Positions 15,929 to 25,125 of a stretch of 64,000 nucleotides of DNA are shown here, in pieces. A program made the position numbers and the translations under genes. The DNA lies in assembly GCA_905205065.1 (NCBI GenBank), contig CAJLCI010000005.1, positions 1 through 64,000 on the forward strand, given 5' to 3'. Each line of letters starts with the position of its first letter. The stretch's first letter is position 1. The notes under the pieces were generated by a model. That model ran no database searches, had not been told where the DNA came from, and was given only the letters and a program-made list of their open reading frames with translations. Source of the DNA: an uncultured Eubacteriales bacterium. GTDB taxonomy: Bacteria; Bacillota; Clostridia; Oscillospirales; CAG-272.

Positions 15929-16302
15929 GAAATTCCTCCCTTCATCGTCATGTCATCATCCTGGACATATTCCAACAGGGAACAGCCATGATGTTTCTGG
16001 CAGCATTCCTCCATCATATCGATGAGAAGCTGTTTTTCTTTCTCTGTGGGATGATACGCATGCCATTCACTCCCGTCCAGACGGTCAATTTGATATTCTG
16101 CCAGAAGTTCCCCGGATTCCGTATTGTATTTGGCATAGAAATTGATCCATGTCTCCGCATCGTCCACAGTGTGGGTGCCAAACTTCCGATCCACATCGAA
16201 CCAGGTTTCCACATAGGCAGTGACGATACAGCCATCATCATCTATCTCCATATCCGGATCGATCACAAGATCATCCCGTGTCAGCTCCCCTGTTTCCGTC
16301 AT
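15925..16302 (-). CDS. ICE accessory protein, unknown, tagged C-terminus
   Basis: The 125-residue acidic alpha/beta protein (DDDGCIVTAYVETWFDVD strand region, ECCQKHHGCSLLEYV near the end) ends VQDDDMTMKGGIS. The end resembles that of the 529-residue ArdA-like protein (TAPQMGGIQS). I do not recognise a named family with confidence. It lies among the secretion genes but is soluble, so it is more likely a passenger or regulator than a channel part. Confidence 0.6.
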   Translation of the reverse strand: MTETGELTRDDLVIDPDMEIDDDGCIVTAYVETWFDVDRKFGTHTVDDAETWINFYAKYNTESGELLAEYQIDRLDGSEWHAYHPTEKEKQLLIDMMEECCQKHHGCSLLEYVQDDDMTMKGGIS

Positions 16303-16541
16303 AGTGTTTTCTCCTTAATCGCCTCTGCTTTTTCCAGCAGATCATCCTGCAACCTTCCGGGCGGCACATAGCCCGCCATTTCTTTTAGGGCTTCTTCATC
16401 CTCCCACAAATGGAAGATGGTCAGATATCCTTGCACGAAGCGATCCAGTCCGGCCTGTTTGGTAGACAGATGTTTCCCCTGGCAGACCGCCGCCATCTTT
16501 CGGATGCTGGCCACAGCTTCTGGTTTGATTTTCATACTCAT
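16299..16541 (-). CDS. Small helical ICE protein, unknown
   Basis: The 80-residue, almost fully helical protein (MSMKIKPEAVASIRKMAAVC) starts after a GGAGG site 7 to 8 bases upstream and overlaps the next gene by 4 bases. It lies between the TrbL-like and PrgI-like genes. No function is recognised. Confidence 0.6.
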   Translation of the reverse strand: MSMKIKPEAVASIRKMAAVCQGKHLSTKQAGLDRFVQGYLTIFHLWEDEEALKEMAGYVPPGRLQDDLLEKAEAIKEKTL

Positions 16542-16553
16542 ACGTTTTCCTCC

Positions 16554-17501
16554 TTATCTTACGGAACGGGCAAGCCCCCTGGTCAGGTTGACTGCTGTGG
16601 TGGTAGCATGAACCACGCTCATGACGTTGACACGCACCGAGCTGTCCAGGCCGAACTGCTGGGCAATCCGAGGCACCTCGTTGGCCGCCAGCATGATACC
16701 AAGCCCCAGGAGCATATTTCCGGGAAAGGTCAAAAGCCCTAAGAACAGGAGTGTGGTCTGCATAAAGGAGGTCAGGCACAGGGCCGCCACCTGCCGCATC
16801 CACTGCACAAAGCCATCCGTATAGCCTCTGGGAACGCTGAACATATACAATGCGCCCACGGACATCTGGATCAGCAGGATGCCGCCGCGTTTGATGTTGG
16901 CAAAGAAAATCTTGATCACACAGTAGGCGAATGCGATTAACGCCAGGATATTGAACAAGTTAAAATTTAAGGTTGCAGTTACCGCAAAGGAACCTTCCAA
17001 TACGCTGGTGCTTTCCCCGGCCAGCCCCAGGCTCTGCTGTCCGGCAAAGATCCGAGTGAGATCCCCGGAGAAAGTGTTCTGCAGGCTGATGCAGAACTTA
17101 TATAGCTCAATGGGTACCACGCCGATCAGGGAGCAGGCAAAGAAGCCTTTCAGTACGTTGATGGCGGCGGATTTGATGTCGGCCCGCCCATGCTGGTACT
17201 CGATGGCTACATCGAACACCGCCACCACTACGCCTGCTACAAAGAGCGCCCAGCCAAACAGGGTAAAGAGTTCTACGGTAGCCTTTACCCAATCCAGATC
17301 GAAGATCTCGGCTCCCATATTTCCCATCATGGTAAAGAACTGCGCCACCGCATCATAAATGGTGGTGTAGAACCATTGGAGCATGGTATCCCAAATCACG
17401 TTGGAGATCTGCTCACCGAGGAAACTGAACACGCTGCCAATGGCGTCGCCAATCCCGCCGATGAGGTCACCTAACCAATCAAATATTGTAATCACCTCCA
17501 A
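16554..17501 (-). CDS. TrbL/VirB6-like conjugation channel protein
   Basis: The 315-residue multi-pass membrane protein opens with an amphipathic Gly/Ile-rich segment (FDWLGDLIGGIGDAIGSVFS). It has several long hydrophobic helices (about 80-100, 125-145, 190-212, 215-235, 245-275). This is the layout of the TrbL/VirB6 family that forms the inner-membrane pore of type IV secretion systems. It is placed between the accessory genes and the PrgI/VirB4 block, as in related ICEs. Confidence 0.85.
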   Translation of the reverse strand: MEVITIFDWLGDLIGGIGDAIGSVFSFLGEQISNVIWDTMLQWFYTTIYDAVAQFFTMMGNMGAEIFDLDWVKATVELFTLFGWALFVAGVVVAVFDVAIEYQHGRADIKSAAINVLKGFFACSLIGVVPIELYKFCISLQNTFSGDLTRIFAGQQSLGLAGESTSVLEGSFAVTATLNFNLFNILALIAFAYCVIKIFFANIKRGGILLIQMSVGALYMFSVPRGYTDGFVQWMRQVAALCLTSFMQTTLLFLGLLTFPGNMLLGLGIMLAANEVPRIAQQFGLDSSVRVNVMSVVHATTTAVNLTRGLARSVR

Positions 17502-17560
17502 AGGGAAAGGCTGCTTTTACTGATCCGGCAGCCTTCCCGCCATGTTGTCTGTTTTTGAAC

Positions 17561-17971
17561 TTACATTCCCGGCCCGGTCATACCGATGGATTCGTCCTGA
17601 TACATTCCCACATAGTCAAGGATCGTATCCGCGATCTGTGTCCGGTCTGCCTGGGTAATGGGAAGATACCAAGAGGGCTTGCCATCGTATTCCCATATGT
17701 GCGGTTCGATGGCATCCCTTCCATTTCGGAGCTGTTTTCCAATGATATCAGAAAAGCGGAAAAGCTGCTGATCCACCACGCCATCGGTCCGGTTGATGAT
17801 GGACAGCTTGATGGCATCGTATTGGTCTATGATGCCAGTGGTCGTAAGCTGCAGCTTTACCCTCAGATCCTCATCCAGCCGGGCCTGACAGGTTCTCCCA
17901 CAGAAGTGGGCATCCTGTAAAAGTTCACTGTTTCCAAAGAAATCCCGCATTTCCTTTTCGTAAAAATTCAT
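17561..17971 (-). CDS. ICE accessory protein, unknown, tagged C-terminus
   Basis: The 136-residue alpha/beta protein starts MNFYEKEMRDFFGNS, chosen because a GGAAA-type ribosome site precedes 17971; it overlaps no neighbour. The body contains FCGRTCQARLDEDLRVKL and a strand-rich centre. The end, ESIGMTGPGM, fits the Gly/Pro/Met tag. It is common beside the VirB6-like gene in this kind of ICE as far as I recall; its function is unknown. Confidence 0.6.
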   Translation of the reverse strand: MNFYEKEMRDFFGNSELLQDAHFCGRTCQARLDEDLRVKLQLTTTGIIDQYDAIKLSIINRTDGVVDQQLFRFSDIIGKQLRNGRDAIEPHIWEYDGKPSWYLPITQADRTQIADTILDYVGMYQDESIGMTGPGM

Positions 17972-17991
17972 GCTGTTTCCTTTCTGCCTTT

Positions 17992-19428
17992 TCACTGGCT
18001 CATGGCAGGGCCGGGTTCTTCCGGTGCCATGTCAGGCGAGGTATCCTCCTTTGCCGGAGGAGCCAGGATTGCCGGATTGACAACGCCTTCGCCGCTGTAT
18101 CCAAACATCTGATTATGCCATTGCCGCAGTTCCTCGCCATGTTCCCAATAGTGACACAGCAGATTGACCGCCTGCCCGTACATAAAGCCGGTAATGCCAT
18201 CCGTATCCGCCGGATGATTGGTGCGCTCGGCGGCCTCCGCTACAGAAGCCCCGTCTTTGATTTCCTGTTCCATCATCCGGCTCCAACGCTCGGCATAGCG
18301 GACAATCCCGTCACTGCCTTTTTCTTTTCTCAGTTCCAGATAGTTTTTTTCCATTCCATCCCGGATGCAAAAAGGCGGAACAGAGCTGGTTCCCGGATCA
18401 GATAACATATCCTTTCGGGTAAAAAGTTCCCGGTTGCTGAATCTGCCCCAGGGATCGTCCTCCGGGACAACGTCCGGATATAACCGGGGAAGGAGCTGGC
18501 TGATTTCATCCAAGCTCATTTCATATAAGACTCGTTCCCCAATCATCCAGTCCTGATTTTCCTGCATTGGCTCTTTTAATTGCGCCATCAGATCCAGGCT
18601 ACTGGCTGGATATTCGTCTTTCTCAAACCGGAAGGTCTGATAAAACTGCCGGAAAGTATGCATTTCGACAGCGTGATCCAACGCTCCCTCAACATCCAGG
18701 GAAGACCATTGCTGTTCCATGAGGGCATATTCCTGATCCAAATGAACGTCCAAAAGCTCCATGAGGGCAGCATGATCAGTCATACCGGCTGCGGTCTCAT
18801 CCAGCTTGTAATACTCCGCCAGCTTCTCCCTGTTCAGTTCCACATCTTCTAAAAGGAGCCTTGCGTTAGGGCCGATTTCAAAATATCCGCCCTGGTCATA
18901 TGCCTGCGCCAGCGTAGCCAGAGGCGATTCTTCTTCTGCCAGGGCCGCTAAATATCCCTGATCGTAGCTGGCGCTGCATTGCTCCAGGTTGCGATAGACG
19001 GTCTGCACCACACAAATCTCAGGGAGCTTTTCATAGAAGGCATCTTTCCCTTGCGAAAAAGCAGCGTTCCAGTGACTCTGATAGGCTTCGTATTCTGCCT
19101 GCAGTTTCGGATGCAGCGTATCCAATACCTCCGGATTGCCAAAGTAGCGGTAATAGTGAGTCGGCGGCAGGACGGTCATCCCCGGCATGTGCAGATAGGC
19201 ATCCTCTTTCGTCCATGCGGCGATTTCCTCCAGGGTAGCGTTCCGGTTTGGCTCCCCGTTTTCATACCAACAGGGATGGTCTACGATCTGAAAACTGCGG
19301 AGCTGCTCCCTGGCAAGCAGCTCCTGAATCGCCGGGTGCTGATCCAATTCTCCGCTATCCGGCACGAACAGATCCAGCATGGTTTCTCCAGGTTTTAAGC
19401 GGATCTCACATCGATGGAATATGACCAT
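17992..19428 (-). CDS. Large ICE accessory protein, unknown, tagged C-terminus
   Basis: The 478-residue acidic, mostly helical protein starts with an FHRCEIRLKPGETMLDLFVP region and has several Trp/Tyr-rich helices (WTKEDAYLHMPGMTVLPPTH). Its C-terminus ends EEPGPAMSQ after a Pro/Glu-rich linker. No catalytic motif or named family is recognised. The ending is one of the best examples of the tag common to accessory proteins here. It lies between the pilin-like gene and the small gene before the TrbL-like protein. Confidence 0.65.
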   Translation of the reverse strand: MVIFHRCEIRLKPGETMLDLFVPDSGELDQHPAIQELLAREQLRSFQIVDHPCWYENGEPNRNATLEEIAAWTKEDAYLHMPGMTVLPPTHYYRYFGNPEVLDTLHPKLQAEYEAYQSHWNAAFSQGKDAFYEKLPEICVVQTVYRNLEQCSASYDQGYLAALAEEESPLATLAQAYDQGGYFEIGPNARLLLEDVELNREKLAEYYKLDETAAGMTDHAALMELLDVHLDQEYALMEQQWSSLDVEGALDHAVEMHTFRQFYQTFRFEKDEYPASSLDLMAQLKEPMQENQDWMIGERVLYEMSLDEISQLLPRLYPDVVPEDDPWGRFSNRELFTRKDMLSDPGTSSVPPFCIRDGMEKNYLELRKEKGSDGIVRYAERWSRMMEQEIKDGASVAEAAERTNHPADTDGITGFMYGQAVNLLCHYWEHGEELRQWHNQMFGYSGEGVVNPAILAPPAKEDTSPDMAPEEPGPAMSQ

Positions 19429-19448
19429 TCCTTAATTGCCCCCTTCCA

Positions 19449-19790
19449 TCAGAGAATCGACCAGATGTACATGGGAGCGGTCAGGGTAAAGATCAGGCAG
19501 GCGAACAGGATGCATGGGGCTGCGAATTCAAACTGCCCATGCTTTCTGTAGTCGAAGTAAGCGGTGCCGACCTTGACAAAGAACAGGATGGCCAGGATCA
19601 TATCCACCACCGGGAATACCACGTTGTTGACGACCGTTTTGATCTGTGTCTGGGCCTGCGTCCAGGTCTGTTCAATGGCCCCGGCCACGTCACCGGCGGC
19701 GAAGGCGGGCATGGCGCTGGCTGCCACCAGCAAGGTCACCATGGCTGCAGACAGAAGAATCTTCGTAGTTTTTTTCTTCATAAGTTGCAT
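19449..19790 (-). CDS. DUF3852, VirB2-like pilin/channel subunit
   Basis: The 113-residue protein has a signal peptide (KKTTKILLSAAMVTLL, cleavage likely after PAFAA), then an amphipathic stretch and two membrane helices (about residues 62-78 and 92-112) joined by a short basic loop YFDYRKHGQ. That is the topology of VirB2/TrbC pilins, and I associate it with DUF3852. The start at 19790 follows GGAGG closely; the ATG at 19781 is an alternative. It precedes the other channel genes in the operon. Confidence 0.7.
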   Translation of the reverse strand: MQLMKKKTTKILLSAAMVTLLVAASAMPAFAAGDVAGAIEQTWTQAQTQIKTVVNNVVFPVVDMILAILFFVKVGTAYFDYRKHGQFEFAAPCILFACLIFTLTAPMYIWSIL

Positions 19791-19822
19791 TATCCTCCTA
19801 TCAAAATGGGGAGGAATGTCTG

Positions 19823-19870
19823 GCGGCAGACGCCTTCGGCATACAGGAACCGCTTTATAACGTCTGCCGC
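19823..19870. repeat. Inverted repeat upstream of the pilin-like gene
   Basis: GCGGCAGACG (19823-19832) and CGTCTGCCGC (19861-19870) are perfect complements around a 28-base loop that contains a smaller GCCTTCGGC hairpin. The structure lies in the gap between two ICE genes and could protect mRNA ends or set differential expression. Confidence 0.55.
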
Positions 19871-19902
19871 ACAAAACGATTCCTCTGTGTCGAAGTTACA
19901 TT

Positions 19903-20232
19903 TTACGGCGCTTTGCCGCTTGCGAATTGTTTCTCCGTGATTGTCCGGATCTTCAGACCTAAGTTCTGGCAGAAGCGGATTTCCTCGCGCATGCCCGCCG
20001 AAACATGATCCCCGAAGATCCACAGCTCATCGCACAGCCAGAGTAGACTCCTTCCGGCCTGCATACCGAGCTGCCTTTCCTCTGGATTGCCATCCTCCAG
20101 AACAAGGGCATAAAAATGAGGGACAACCGGAGCTGCCCCACAGGAGAAAACATATCTTGCATACTGCCTGGCCCGTTCCAGGTTGGCGGTAACATCACCG
20201 CCCAGCGGGGAGCAGATATACACCTTCTTCAT
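19903..20232 (-). CDS. DUF4406/deoxyribosyltransferase-like protein
   Basis: The 109-residue protein starts MKKVYICSPLGGD, the nucleotide-binding first strand of the nucleoside 2-deoxyribosyltransferase/DUF4406-like fold. A middle CGAAPVVPHFYALVL segment and DELWIFGDHVSAGMREEI follow, the latter with the conserved late acidic residue of the fold. Its substrate is unknown. The start at 20232 lies right at the adhesin stop codon, so the two are coupled. It has no C-terminal tag. Confidence 0.7.
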   Translation of the reverse strand: MKKVYICSPLGGDVTANLERARQYARYVFSCGAAPVVPHFYALVLEDGNPEERQLGMQAGRSLLWLCDELWIFGDHVSAGMREEIRFCQNLGLKIRTITEKQFASGKAP

Positions 20233-20233
20233 C

Positions 20234-23200
20234 TTACTCGTCATCCTTGTTCTTTTTACGGATAATGAAAAGAGCGACCAGGCCGCCCAGGGCGATGGCA
20301 CCCAGGCCGATCCAGAAGCCTGTCATGCTGTTGTCACCGGTCTGCGGCACATCCACAGTCGGGATCTTTTCGTTGGTCATTTCCGCTTTCACAATCTCAC
20401 CATCCTCTCTGATCTCAAAGGAATGCGGTGTCGTGTCGATTTGGTAACCATCCGGCGCATCGAATTCCTCGTAGGTGTATTTTCCATACTCCAGCGTGAA
20501 GCGGGCAATCCCGTTCTCATCGGTATAGCCCTCGGCCACCACGTTGCCATCCTCATCCTTAATGCGGAAGCCCGCATTCGGCAGGAGCTTTCCATCGGAG
20601 ATGTCCTTCTTGGTAATTTCCAGCTCGCCGGTGATTGGCTTGTTCTCAATGTTGCCCAGCTCGATCACCTGGCCGTCCTCATCGATCTGTACCTCGAAGA
20701 TCTCATCGGAAAGGACATAGCCCTCCACGGTAGAAATCTCTTTGATCTGCCAGATTCCATAAGGCACATCTGCAAAGGAGAAGCTGCCATCCTCCGCGGA
20801 TTCCGCAGTCAGGATCGCATTTTCCTCTGTAAACTCCGTGCAGTCTGCTTTAAACAGCCCAAAGACTGCGCCGGGGAGCGGCTCTCCGTTTTCATCCACC
20901 TTGACGCCGCTGATGCTGCCACGGATGATCTCGTTGAGGATTGCATCGCCATCATTGACCACGATCTCCACCACAGCGGTGTCCTCGCCGCCATACTCAA
21001 AGACCACCGGATAGGTTTCCTCAGAAATCAGGTAATGCTCGTTGGTGGAGTATTCCTTCACATAGTAGGAGCCAATGGGCAGGTCTGCCGAGAAGGTCAG
21101 GGTGCCATCCGCCTGTACGCCAGCGATCTCAATCAGCCCATCCTTCGGGATGATTGTGCCATCGGCGGCAGTCAGGTCTTCGGATGCGTAGAGGGCGAAG
21201 TAAACATTGAGGATTTCATCGCCGGTGCCGATCTCGAACAGCTCATCCTTCTCCAGATCCTTATAGAGCTTCACCAGGACTTTCTGGCGCTCATTGTAGA
21301 TGGAGACGGAGGTGCTGGTGACTGCCACTTCCTGTCCGGCGTACTTAAGCTCTACAGAAATGGGTTCCTCATTCAGCACCATGCCATAAGGCGCTTTGGT
21401 TTCTACGATTTCGTATTTGCCCAGGTACAGCTCCGTGCTGGTGGCAGTGCCATCCGCCGCAGTAGTCAGGGTATCCACAACCTCGCCTGCGCTGTAACGG
21501 AGGGTGCCATCCGGCGTAACAATGTCTTCCGCAGCCCGGATCTCAAATTCGGCTCCTTCCAGACCGGATTCCGCGTAGATTGGCTTATACCGGTCCTGCA
21601 GCTTTCCTTCCTGAATCTCCACGGAAGAGAACACCTCGCCGGTTTTCTCAATGGTGATGGTCCCTTTCTGCGGGGCGTTTTCTTTCTCTGCAATGACCAG
21701 GACAATGCCATCTTCGCTGACCGCATTCTCCGGTGTCACATCAAAGAATACGGGATCGGAATTCAGGACATATCCGTAAGGCGCTTTGACCTCAACGATA
21801 GAATAGCCTTCCCCAAAAGGAAGTACCTCCGGCGTAATGAGCCAGCCTTCCTCATTGGTCACAAACTGGGTATGCTCCTGTACCTCCGGATAGGTGGTGG
21901 TCATAGTAACCAGGTTGCCATCGGGATCGTAGATTTCAAAGGTAGCCCCGGCGTAGGGAATGGTTTCTCCCGTTTCCGCATCCACCTTGACGATCTTCAG
22001 ATAGGCTTCAAACTCAGCGTTGTTGATGAGGTACTTATAGGTCTTTCCATGTTCGTTGATCGTGACCGTAAAGGCGGGCATATACTCGGTGCCATCCCAG
22101 CCCTTGGTCTGTTCCACAACATATTCCCCATAGGGGAGCTTCTTGCTCTGAGCGAAGCCATCGGCATCACAGGTCAGGATATCCCGCTCATCCGGATCGG
22201 CGGCATCGTAGCTGCCTGCGGACTTCAGGTAAATCTGGAATTCGGCCCCTTCCTCCGGTGTCTCGATCTGAGTGCTGCCATCGTCCGTGTGCTTGATGAT
22301 GGCAATATCGCCCTTGATCACATCTTCGCCTACGCCTACCGGGATGGTGTTATGCTCGATGGTGAAGTTCCCGGCATCGGCTCCCACCTCATGGACGGTT
22401 TCATCCAGCAGATAGCCCGGACTCGGCTCGATCTCCCGGATTGTCCAGTCAGGACCGCAAATGTACTCCGCTGTCGTAAAGGAGCCATTTTCATCGGTGG
22501 TATAGGTGTCCACAAGATCCTCTCCGTTGTAAAGGCCATATTTCGCTCCGGCAAGGGTTGCATCGCCCTGGGCCTCGCCCTTTTCACTGTCGCTCTTGGT
22601 AAGCTCCACGGTGAATTTCTTCAGGATATTAGAAAATTCCACAGTAGCCACCTGACCGGCATAAACCGTCACGGTCTGGGAATCCTGCGGCACATAGCGG
22701 TCTTCCGACAGCTCGGTGATGGTGTAATCCCCAGGCTTCAGGTTATCGATCTGGATCTCCCCATTCGGACCGGTCTGGACAGTCTGGTCTACACCATTCC
22801 CTGTGATCTGGAAGGAAAGACCCTCCACGATGCCATCCTCGGAAGTCTTAATAATCTTGGCGGAGCCATAGCTTACCTTCAGGTTCACAAAGCCCTGAAC
22901 GGAATCGCTAACGGTTTCAGCAAATGTGGCCACGTCCTGGACGCCGCCGCCCATGTTTCCATCTGTCCAGGTGATTACGCCATAACGGGTGGCCTCTTTA
23001 TAGGCGGTGATGGTCATGAACTCGCTGGGCGCTTCGGCGGCTGTGATGATGAGCTGGTTGCCCTCCACAGAGCAGTTAACGCCGGACTCACTGGCAGAGA
23101 AACTGAACGATCCCACTACATTGTTCTCATCGGTAAGAACCGCCTTGTACTGGCTGCCATCCCATTCAAACTCAAAAGCCTGGGCGCTGTCTGCGGTCTT

Positions 23201-23884
23201 GCTCATAAAGCTGGGCAGTTTGGTATGGTTCTGTACGTTTGCGGCCATGCTGTTGTAGTAGTTCATGATCTGGCTGTACAGCGGATGTCCGGTGCTGATC
23301 TGATCCAGCACTGCGTCGTAGCCGCCGGTGTCCACCTTCTGGAAGTTGGAATCCCGTTCCCCAACTACCGTTTCCCAAACAAGGAGCTGGGTTGCGATCA
23401 GGTGGGACAGGTTATCCGCTCCTGCATTCTGGCTGCGCCAGTCCAGGGAGATGTTGCCGGTATAGCCATACTGAAAGATCCGGCCAATAAAGGTCTTGAT
23501 CTCATCCGGCGAGATGGTGCTGTTGAGATTCGAGGGATAGTTATCCCAAAAGTTCTCATCCCACTTGGTCAGCACATCCCCGGTATTCTGCGTGATACCA
23601 GGCTCGATGCAGTAGCAGGCGGTTCCTGAATAGGAGCCCATAGCCCGGATGGTAGTAACGTCAGAGCGCCCGCTTGACCAGCCATTCATGTACTGGAGAT
23701 TTGGATGGCCCCAATCGCCGTTATAGTTAGCATCCCCGTCACGGGGGAAAGAGATCATATAGACCTCCGCCTGCTCGCCAGCGGCATAGGCAGTGGTCGT
23801 TCCAAGACCGATAAAACTGGAGAGGCACAGAATCATCGCCATAAATGCAGTGAGGCCCCTCTTGAAAACGCTTGTTTTCGACAT
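20234..23884 (-). CDS. Thioester-domain Cna-B (SpaA-type) LPxTG-like surface adhesin
   Basis: The 1,216-residue wall-anchored protein has a signal peptide at residues 1-35. A thioester domain follows, with Cys-92 in CYCIEPG and Gln-166 in IATQLLVWE, the pair expected to form the internal thioester that binds host or partner surfaces covalently. About eight Cna-B/SpaA beta-sandwich repeats come next (recurring GAEFEI/Y, GxYxIxE and ETKAPYGYVL-like motifs, which usually carry isopeptide bonds). The end is VPQTGDNSMTG, a membrane helix and RKKNKDDE, a sortase signal. The start at 23884 has AAGGAGG upstream. The sortase B in the same operon is the likely anchoring enzyme. It probably promotes mating-pair or host contact. 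Confidence 0.92.
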   Translation of the reverse strand: MSKTSVFKRGLTAFMAMILCLSSFIGLGTTTAYAAGEQAEVYMISFPRDGDANYNGDWGHPNLQYMNGWSSGRSDVTTIRAMGSYSGTACYCIEPGITQNTGDVLTKWDENFWDNYPSNLNSTISPDEIKTFIGRIFQYGYTGNISLDWRSQNAGADNLSHLIATQLLVWETVVGERDSNFQKVDTGGYDAVLDQISTGHPLYSQIMNYYNSMAANVQNHTKLPSFMSKTADSAQAFEFEWDGSQYKAVLTDENNVVGSFSFSASESGVNCSVEGNQLIITAAEAPSEFMTITAYKEATRYGVITWTDGNMGGGVQDVATFAETVSDSVQGFVNLKVSYGSAKIIKTSEDGIVEGLSFQITGNGVDQTVQTGPNGEIQIDNLKPGDYTITELSEDRYVPQDSQTVTVYAGQVATVEFSNILKKFTVELTKSDSEKGEAQGDATLAGAKYGLYNGEDLVDTYTTDENGSFTTAEYICGPDWTIREIEPSPGYLLDETVHEVGADAGNFTIEHNTIPVGVGEDVIKGDIAIIKHTDDGSTQIETPEEGAEFQIYLKSAGSYDAADPDERDILTCDADGFAQSKKLPYGEYVVEQTKGWDGTEYMPAFTVTINEHGKTYKYLINNAEFEAYLKIVKVDAETGETIPYAGATFEIYDPDGNLVTMTTTYPEVQEHTQFVTNEEGWLITPEVLPFGEGYSIVEVKAPYGYVLNSDPVFFDVTPENAVSEDGIVLVIAEKENAPQKGTITIEKTGEVFSSVEIQEGKLQDRYKPIYAESGLEGAEFEIRAAEDIVTPDGTLRYSAGEVVDTLTTAADGTATSTELYLGKYEIVETKAPYGMVLNEEPISVELKYAGQEVAVTSTSVSIYNERQKVLVKLYKDLEKDELFEIGTGDEILNVYFALYASEDLTAADGTIIPKDGLIEIAGVQADGTLTFSADLPIGSYYVKEYSTNEHYLISEETYPVVFEYGGEDTAVVEIVVNDGDAILNEIIRGSISGVKVDENGEPLPGAVFGLFKADCTEFTEENAILTAESAEDGSFSFADVPYGIWQIKEISTVEGYVLSDEIFEVQIDEDGQVIELGNIENKPITGELEITKKDISDGKLLPNAGFRIKDEDGNVVAEGYTDENGIARFTLEYGKYTYEEFDAPDGYQIDTTPHSFEIREDGEIVKAEMTNEKIPTVDVPQTGDNSMTGFWIGLGAIALGGLVALFIIRKKNKDDE

Positions 23885-23908
23885 TGATTTTTCCTCCTTG
23901 TTGGCAAA

Positions 23909-23937
23909 CAAAAAAGGACGCATCCGCAGATGTATCC
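23909..23937 (-). terminator. Terminator-like hairpin just before the adhesin gene
   Basis: On the minus strand GGATACATC, TGCG and GATGCGTCC pair and are followed by TTTTTTGTTT, only about 25 bases before the adhesin start and inside the run of ICE genes. It looks like an attenuator that would limit read-through from the upstream accessory genes. Confidence 0.65.
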
Positions 23938-23994
23938 TTTCATGCTGCCTGATTCCGTTTTCGTTACGTGCTTTGCCGGAATGCTCCGGCTGCT

Positions 23995-24369
23995 TTACAT
24001 CTGAGGAGCCATCCCTTCGGATGCATCCTCACTTTCGTCCAAGCCTTCCGCATCGTTTTGTTCCAGCTCCTGCTGATAGGCGGACAGAACCGCCTCATTG
24101 ATGGCAGTGCGGTCATTTGCGTTCAGTGGGAAGAAGGTGTCCGAGTAATGAGTGTTTCCCTGCCTGTCCTGGTAGGATCGGCACGGCATCCGGGCAAAAA
24201 GTCCGTTCTTACCCTCCATCACCGCAATGTCACGGACAACAAAGCGTCCGGAAATGCAGACACTGGCAAACGCCTTGGTATTGGAACCGGTGTCGCATAG
24301 GGCATCAATCTTGGCGCTGAAAGCCGGGGCTTTTTTCTTCTGCCCGGTTTCTGATTGTTTCGTTGCCAT
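23995..24369 (-). CDS. SpoVG-family protein, tagged C-terminus
   Basis: The 124-residue protein is SpoVG-like, with FASVCISGRFVVRDIAVMEGKN as the core strand region, then GLFARMPCRSYQ and a helix INEAVLSAYQQEL. SpoVG proteins bind nucleic acid and regulate gene expression. ICE copies are frequent. The appended acidic tail ends ASEGMAPQM and is not part of the ordinary SpoVG fold, so it is an added tag like those on the neighbours. It lies 21 bases after the DUF3849 gene. Confidence 0.75.
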   Translation of the reverse strand: MATKQSETGQKKKAPAFSAKIDALCDTGSNTKAFASVCISGRFVVRDIAVMEGKNGLFARMPCRSYQDRQGNTHYSDTFFPLNANDRTAINEAVLSAYQQELEQNDAEGLDESEDASEGMAPQM

Positions 24370-24390
24370 AATGGTTACCTCCTGTTTGAT

Positions 24391-25125
24391 TTACTGCAAA
24401 GTCATGCCTTCGGACGGGGTTTCCTCCGCCTCCGGCATCTCCATTGCCTCAAGTTTTTCTTTCGCCCAATCCGGCAGATATTCTGCGCTCAGGACTCCGA
24501 TAAAATCGGAGCGGTTGAAAAAGGTAATCTGATCCTTTTCCCCGCTTAAGAATCTTCCAAACACGGTCTGCCTGGGAGCGCCGGGGATGCATCCCCATCC
24601 ATCCTTGGCAAGGAAGAGCTGACGCTCCGGCGTCTGGTAGGCGCTGCCCAGGATATGGGGGTTCAGCACCAGCAGTTTCCCGGTATAGTCCTGATTCTGG
24701 CTGTTCTCCACGCAGTGGGCGGCGGTAAACAGGCCCAGGGCCTGCCATGCTTTCCGCACATCGCTGATGAACAGATCCGTCAGCCCCGGATGGGAACTCA
24801 CTACAAACTGCCAGTTCTGATCCTCCTGTGGGATCGGGAAGGTTTCTGCCCATTGCCGGTTTTCCGGGGAGATACGGCCATCTTCCTTTTTCTGCTGTAC
24901 GGTATTGGCCAGCACCCAATTCACACGGTTGAAGCCATACTGCCTAATGATCGGCTCCGCCAGATCCGGCCCCAGCCTTTCGCCATCATAATTTTCGGCA
25001 ATGATCCGCTCAATGGCCCTGGCGCAGTCGCAGTTGATCTTATAACTTTCCCGCCAGAGATCTTTTTCCTCATGCTGGACAGCCTCCTTCAGAGAATGAC
25101 GGTAGAGGGGCTTTTTGCTATCCAT
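24391..25125 (-). CDS. DUF3849-family ICE protein, tagged C-terminus
   Basis: The 244-residue protein has the DUF3849 pattern near its N-terminus (SLKEAVQHEEKDLWRESYKI then ARAIERII), followed by a second half with strand-rich FVVSSHPGLTDLFISDV. The end is ETPSEGMTLQ, an acidic stretch plus a Gly/Met motif. DUF3849 proteins are found mainly in conjugative elements; their activity is unknown. The start is at 25125 (MDSKKPLYRH). It overlaps the AbrB-like gene by 8 bases. Confidence 0.75.
   Translation of the reverse strand: MDSKKPLYRHSLKEAVQHEEKDLWRESYKINCDCARAIERIIAENYDGERLGPDLAEPIIRQYGFNRVNWVLANTVQQKKEDGRISPENRQWAETFPIPQEDQNWQFVVSSHPGLTDLFISDVRKAWQALGLFTAAHCVENSQNQDYTGKLLVLNPHILGSAYQTPERQLFLAKDGWGCIPGAPRQTVFGRFLSGEKDQITFFNRSDFIGVLSAEYLPDWAKEKLEAMEMPEAEETPSEGMTLQ

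Noticed and set aside
20183..23629. 1,148-codon open frame on the plus strand, antisense to the adhesin
   Set aside because: It mirrors the Cna-B gene codon pattern, has no ribosome site or recognisable domains, and the minus-strand adhesin is unmistakable.
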